Positions 61,699 through 64,000 of a DNA stretch of 64,000 nt are shown piece after piece. Under the pieces are notes generated by a model, which ran no database searches, was not told the origin of the DNA, and worked only from the letters and a program-made list of their open reading frames with translations. The position numbers and the translations under genes were made by a program. The stretch is taken from NCBI RefSeq assembly GCF_001311845.1, contig NZ_BBCC01000005.1, forward strand, positions 1 to 64,000. The letters run 5' to 3'. How positions within the stretch are numbered: the stretch's first letter is position 1; each line of letters begins with the position of its first letter. The stretch is from Desulfosarcina cetonica JCM 12296 (GTDB taxonomy: Bacteria > Desulfobacterota > Desulfobacteria > Desulfobacterales > Desulfosarcinaceae).

Positions 61699-62235
61699 TT
61701 AAGATGTCATCCTTCGGCGGCTGCCTATCACGCCCAGCAAACCGCTGCCCAGCAGCCAAACGGCGGCAGGCACCGGCACCGGTGCCACGTCGGCAAATGC
61801 ATCAATCTCGCCAGCCAGTGATGCAGCGGCATTCCCCTCCACTTTGATATATTGAATCCATTCAAATCCGGATTCATCGAGATCGAAACCGGTACCGCCG
61901 GCGGATCCGGCATACAGCAACATGGCTTCGTAAGACGACCGTCCAGCAAAATCGGATTTTGTCAGGCTGGGATCCACCGGAAGGGTATAGTCGTTCTTGG
62001 TGGTGGTCCAGCCGTTACCGGTTTCGTCGAAAAGATTCGGGTCCCACACCCAGGGATTCGTGGGATAGGCGGTATCCCCGTATGGACCGTTTTCATAGGT
62101 GTACCAGGTTTCACCATCCTGGCTGACAGAAATCAGCAAGGGCTCTGCCATGGCACTTCCCGTCGTCAGAGTATACTCCCGGTGATCGGTATCGTCGTAG
62201 ACAAACCCGATTAACGGAATCGTCTGTATTCTCAT
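61699..62235 (-). CDS. VPLPA-CTERM protein lacking its signal peptide
   Basis: This 178-residue protein is a shortened paralogue of the 57846-58711 protein: LLISVSQDGETWYTYENGPY, FEWIQYIKVEGNAAASLAGE, IDAFADVAPVPVPAAVWLLG and SGLLGVIG match it closely. The first about 110 residues of the relative, signal peptide included, are missing, yet a good AAAGGAG site lies before the ATG at 62235. A deletion between the start and the middle of the gene would explain this. Without export the sorting tail could not work, so the gene may be dead or the N-terminus is lost by assembly. Confidence 0.75.
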   Translation of the reverse strand: MRIQTIPLIGFVYDDTDHREYTLTTGSAMAEPLLISVSQDGETWYTYENGPYGDTAYPTNPWVWDPNLFDETGNGWTTTKNDYTLPVDPSLTKSDFAGRSSYEAMLLYAGSAGGTGFDLDESGFEWIQYIKVEGNAAASLAGEIDAFADVAPVPVPAAVWLLGSGLLGVIGSRRRMTS

Positions 62236-62274
62236 TTGAATATTCTCCTTTCCGTTTCCTGGGCCGATTGCGTT

Positions 62275-63008
62275 TCACGATTTCATTTTCCGACGGATGC
62301 CGATGATTCCCATCAAGCCGCTGCCGAACAGCCAAACCGCCCCGGGGATGGGAACAGCAGACTGAGCCGCCACAGGTGTAATCGGTGCCGATCCATCCCC
62401 ATAACCGGCGGTTCCACTGAAGCTCCAGCCGTCCCAGGAACCGTCAGACAACACCCTGGCCGAAATTCCATAACCGGAGTAGGCCCAGTCAGACCCGCTG
62501 TCGCTCACCCAGTAGCTCCAATAGCCGGAGTACCAGCCTTCCACGTAGTGATCACCCTCGTCCGAGGGAGCGCCGTCTTCTCCAGGGTATTCTCCGGCTT
62601 CGTAGCCGAAACCGTCGTTATCCAGGTCATAGCCGATGCCCGACACGGTGTATGCGCCACCGAAAGACTCCCACCATACTAACTTTCCATACAGCCTGGC
62701 GTCGTCGCCGTATAAACCGCCGACATAAGGGCCGCCGGTGGCGGTTCCGCTGCCGACGATGGCCGCAAACATATCCGCACCGGTAGCTTCGCCGTCCCAG
62801 CGATATCCCCAGACCAGCGACTCGGGTTCCTTGCCGTCCCGCCAGTCGATCACCAGAGCGGCTTGATTCTCGCCTTCGCCCACCCAGTAGGTGATGTTGT
62901 CGAAATCAAAGTCCGTGTAAGGGCTGGCCTCGGCGGAAGCTGCGTCATCAGCAGGATTAAGAAAACAAGCCCGTAAACAAAAAAGGTTAACAAACGGTTT
63001 CTTTTCAT
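62275..63008 (-). CDS. VPLPA-CTERM sorted protein (frameshifted start)
   Basis: This exported protein of about 244 residues starts at the ATG at 63008, where GGAGG lies 7 bases before. The signal segment (LLTFFVYGLVFLILLM) is in one frame; near 62945 one base joins it to AASAEASPYTDFDFDNITYW. The body has QAALVIDWRDGKEPESLVWG and YRWDGEATGADMF, then a Tyr/Trp/Gly-rich part, and the tail VPIPGAVWLFGSGLMGIIGI then RRKMKS. It is a paralogue of the 59421-60070 protein. First gene of the leftward VPLPA-CTERM row. Confidence 0.83.
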
Positions 63009-63231
63009 GAGCCATCCTCCTTCTTTTGTGTGTTTGGAGTTAAATCTGGGATGAAAAATGTAAAGAAAAGTTGAGAATTTGTTATAGACGATATCGCTCA
63101 ACGATGATTGAATTTTTTTGCGCTTAACGTGCACTTTGTTGCGTTTGTCAATGGTGGCGGAAGAGGAGAGACGTCTTAGGAAATGATGACATCCGAAAGG
63201 AAGACAGGAAGTGAAAGACGGTGAGTAAAAA

Positions 63232-63960
63232 TCACAGCTTGCGTGGTGGCTGACGAAAGGACAATGAGCAGGATGGGGAGAAGAGGACTTCGAACCCATC
63301 GGCATAGTCCGATCGCCGCTTAGGATGGAACCCGTCGATCGCCCTGAGCTGAACACCGATGAAGCCCTGGCGGATCAGTTCGCCCTGCCGTTCGATGTTT
63401 GTCAGGCGGACGGCGATGGATTCATTTGTTGTCTCACCACCACCGAAGGGTCGGGTGAGGTCCTGGTAGACGATGTAGCGCAGTTTTCCGTTATACTTTC
63501 GTTTCAACTGCCGGATGGTGAAGCCGCTTTGCAAAAGAATCTTGATGTTCCAGTAATTATAAGGCGATACGGTTGCGCAGAGGTGGATATGACGCTGCAA
63601 TTGCCGGATGCGCGCAATGGCCTTGACGTTCATTCGCCAGCCCAGTGAATTGCCCCGGAAATCGGGGTGCACACAAATCATCTGCAAATTGGCGACCTGT
63701 TTCAGCGCATCGGCGGATTCCAGTCCGATGTCATACCCCAGGTTCCATTCGCGGTCGTCCACATCCGGGAAATAGACGTTACGAAAGGCGATGAGCCGGT
63801 TTTGCACGAAAACACCGAGGATGAACCCTTGGGCAGCGATATGGCGCGCCATGAATGGCCGGGAAAAGGCTTCCAGCAGATCTTTCTGGCTCAAACGGTC
63901 AATGATGACCGCCTGAAGGGCCATGATCTGCGGCAGGTCGCTTTCGGCCAAATAGCGCAT
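63232..63960 (-). CDS. GNAT-like acetyltransferase (start may lie outside the window)
   Basis: This protein of 242 residues has a GNAT-type core: MRYLAESDLPQIMALQAVII at the start, LQMICVHPDFRGNSLGWRMN as the acetyl-CoA-binding strand-loop, then YNYWNIKILLQSGFTIRQL. The donor loop is RGNSLG instead of the usual Q/R-x-x-G-x-G/A. A C-terminal extension of about 75 residues is not recognised. The frame stays open to the right edge, so the true start may be further upstream. Substrate unknown. Its stop lies about 220 bases before the VPLPA-CTERM row. Confidence 0.7.
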   Translation of the reverse strand: MRYLAESDLPQIMALQAVIIDRLSQKDLLEAFSRPFMARHIAAQGFILGVFVQNRLIAFRNVYFPDVDDREWNLGYDIGLESADALKQVANLQMICVHPDFRGNSLGWRMNVKAIARIRQLQRHIHLCATVSPYNYWNIKILLQSGFTIRQLKRKYNGKLRYIVYQDLTRPFGGGETTNESIAVRLTNIERQGELIRQGFIGVQLRAIDGFHPKRRSDYADGFEVLFSPSCSLSFRQPPRKL

Positions 63961-64000
63961 TTCAAATGCGGCGTCCGCCGCACCAAGCGCCGTCGGCCAT

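Noticed and set aside
55400-63000. CRISPR array or tandem DNA repeats behind the similar gene ends
   Set aside because: The similarity is at protein level in the sorting tails; the DNA copies are kilobases apart and diverged.

Overview
The window looks like a chromosomal stretch of a Gram-negative, Desulfobacterota-like bacterium (inference). The signs are outer-membrane and exported proteins, a fused 3-hydroxyacyl-CoA dehydrogenase/enoyl-CoA hydratase beside a class III CoA-transferase, many chemotaxis and phosphorelay proteins, and a large set of exported proteins with VPLPA-CTERM sorting tails. No rRNA, tRNA, CRISPR array, insertion sequence or prophage was recognised. About twenty genes are broken by what is mostly a single-base shift while keeping good family similarity on both sides. 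This points to uncorrected sequence errors more than to decay, so most are annotated as one gene with a shift.

Region by region. 0-6 kb: an RRM RNA-binding protein and a cold-shock protein, two chemotaxis receptors and an outer-membrane transporter-like protein. 6-9.3 kb: a racemase remnant, an acetolactate-synthase-like ThDP enzyme, a GntR remnant and a CarH/LitR-like B12-binding MerR regulator. 9.5-13.5 kb: Lon protease and an ammonium transporter. 13.8-20 kb: a UbiB-type kinase, a TetR regulator, the HAD-ECH fusion and a CaiB-type CoA-transferase. 20-23.4 kb: an exported dienelactone hydrolase and catalase-peroxidase KatG behind a promoter that carries a Fur/PerR-like box. 23.4-28.6 kb: a three-gene phosphorelay. 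29.6-38.2 kb: pstS-pstC-pstA-pstB-pstS2, a Fic-like protein, a cyclic-nucleotide-binding-domain protein and an SLC13-type permease. 38.4-41.3 kb: a PepSY protein, then a leftward unit made of a cobalamin riboswitch, a terminator, a CRP/AraC hybrid regulator and an unrecognised protein built of three repeats.

41.5-52.3 kb is a nearly complete rightward tad (Flp pilus) locus: flp, prepilin peptidase, tadE, cpaB, secretin, cpaE, cpaF, tadB, tadC, tadD, a small lipoprotein and a TadG-like protein. 52.4-63 kb is a leftward island of exported proteins: a DUF1573 protein, a disrupted S8-type protease, a dockerin-like repeat protein and seven VPLPA-CTERM proteins. No exosortase is in the window. The leader in front of one VPLPA-CTERM gene carries a c-di-GMP-I-like RNA followed by a full cobalamin riboswitch, each with its own terminator-like hairpin. 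The right edge holds a GNAT-like acetyltransferase.

Two themes recur. One is cobalamin control: two riboswitches, neither in front of an obvious B12 gene, and one B12-binding regulator. The other is surface biology: Flp pili and sorted surface proteins, possibly tied to second-messenger control.
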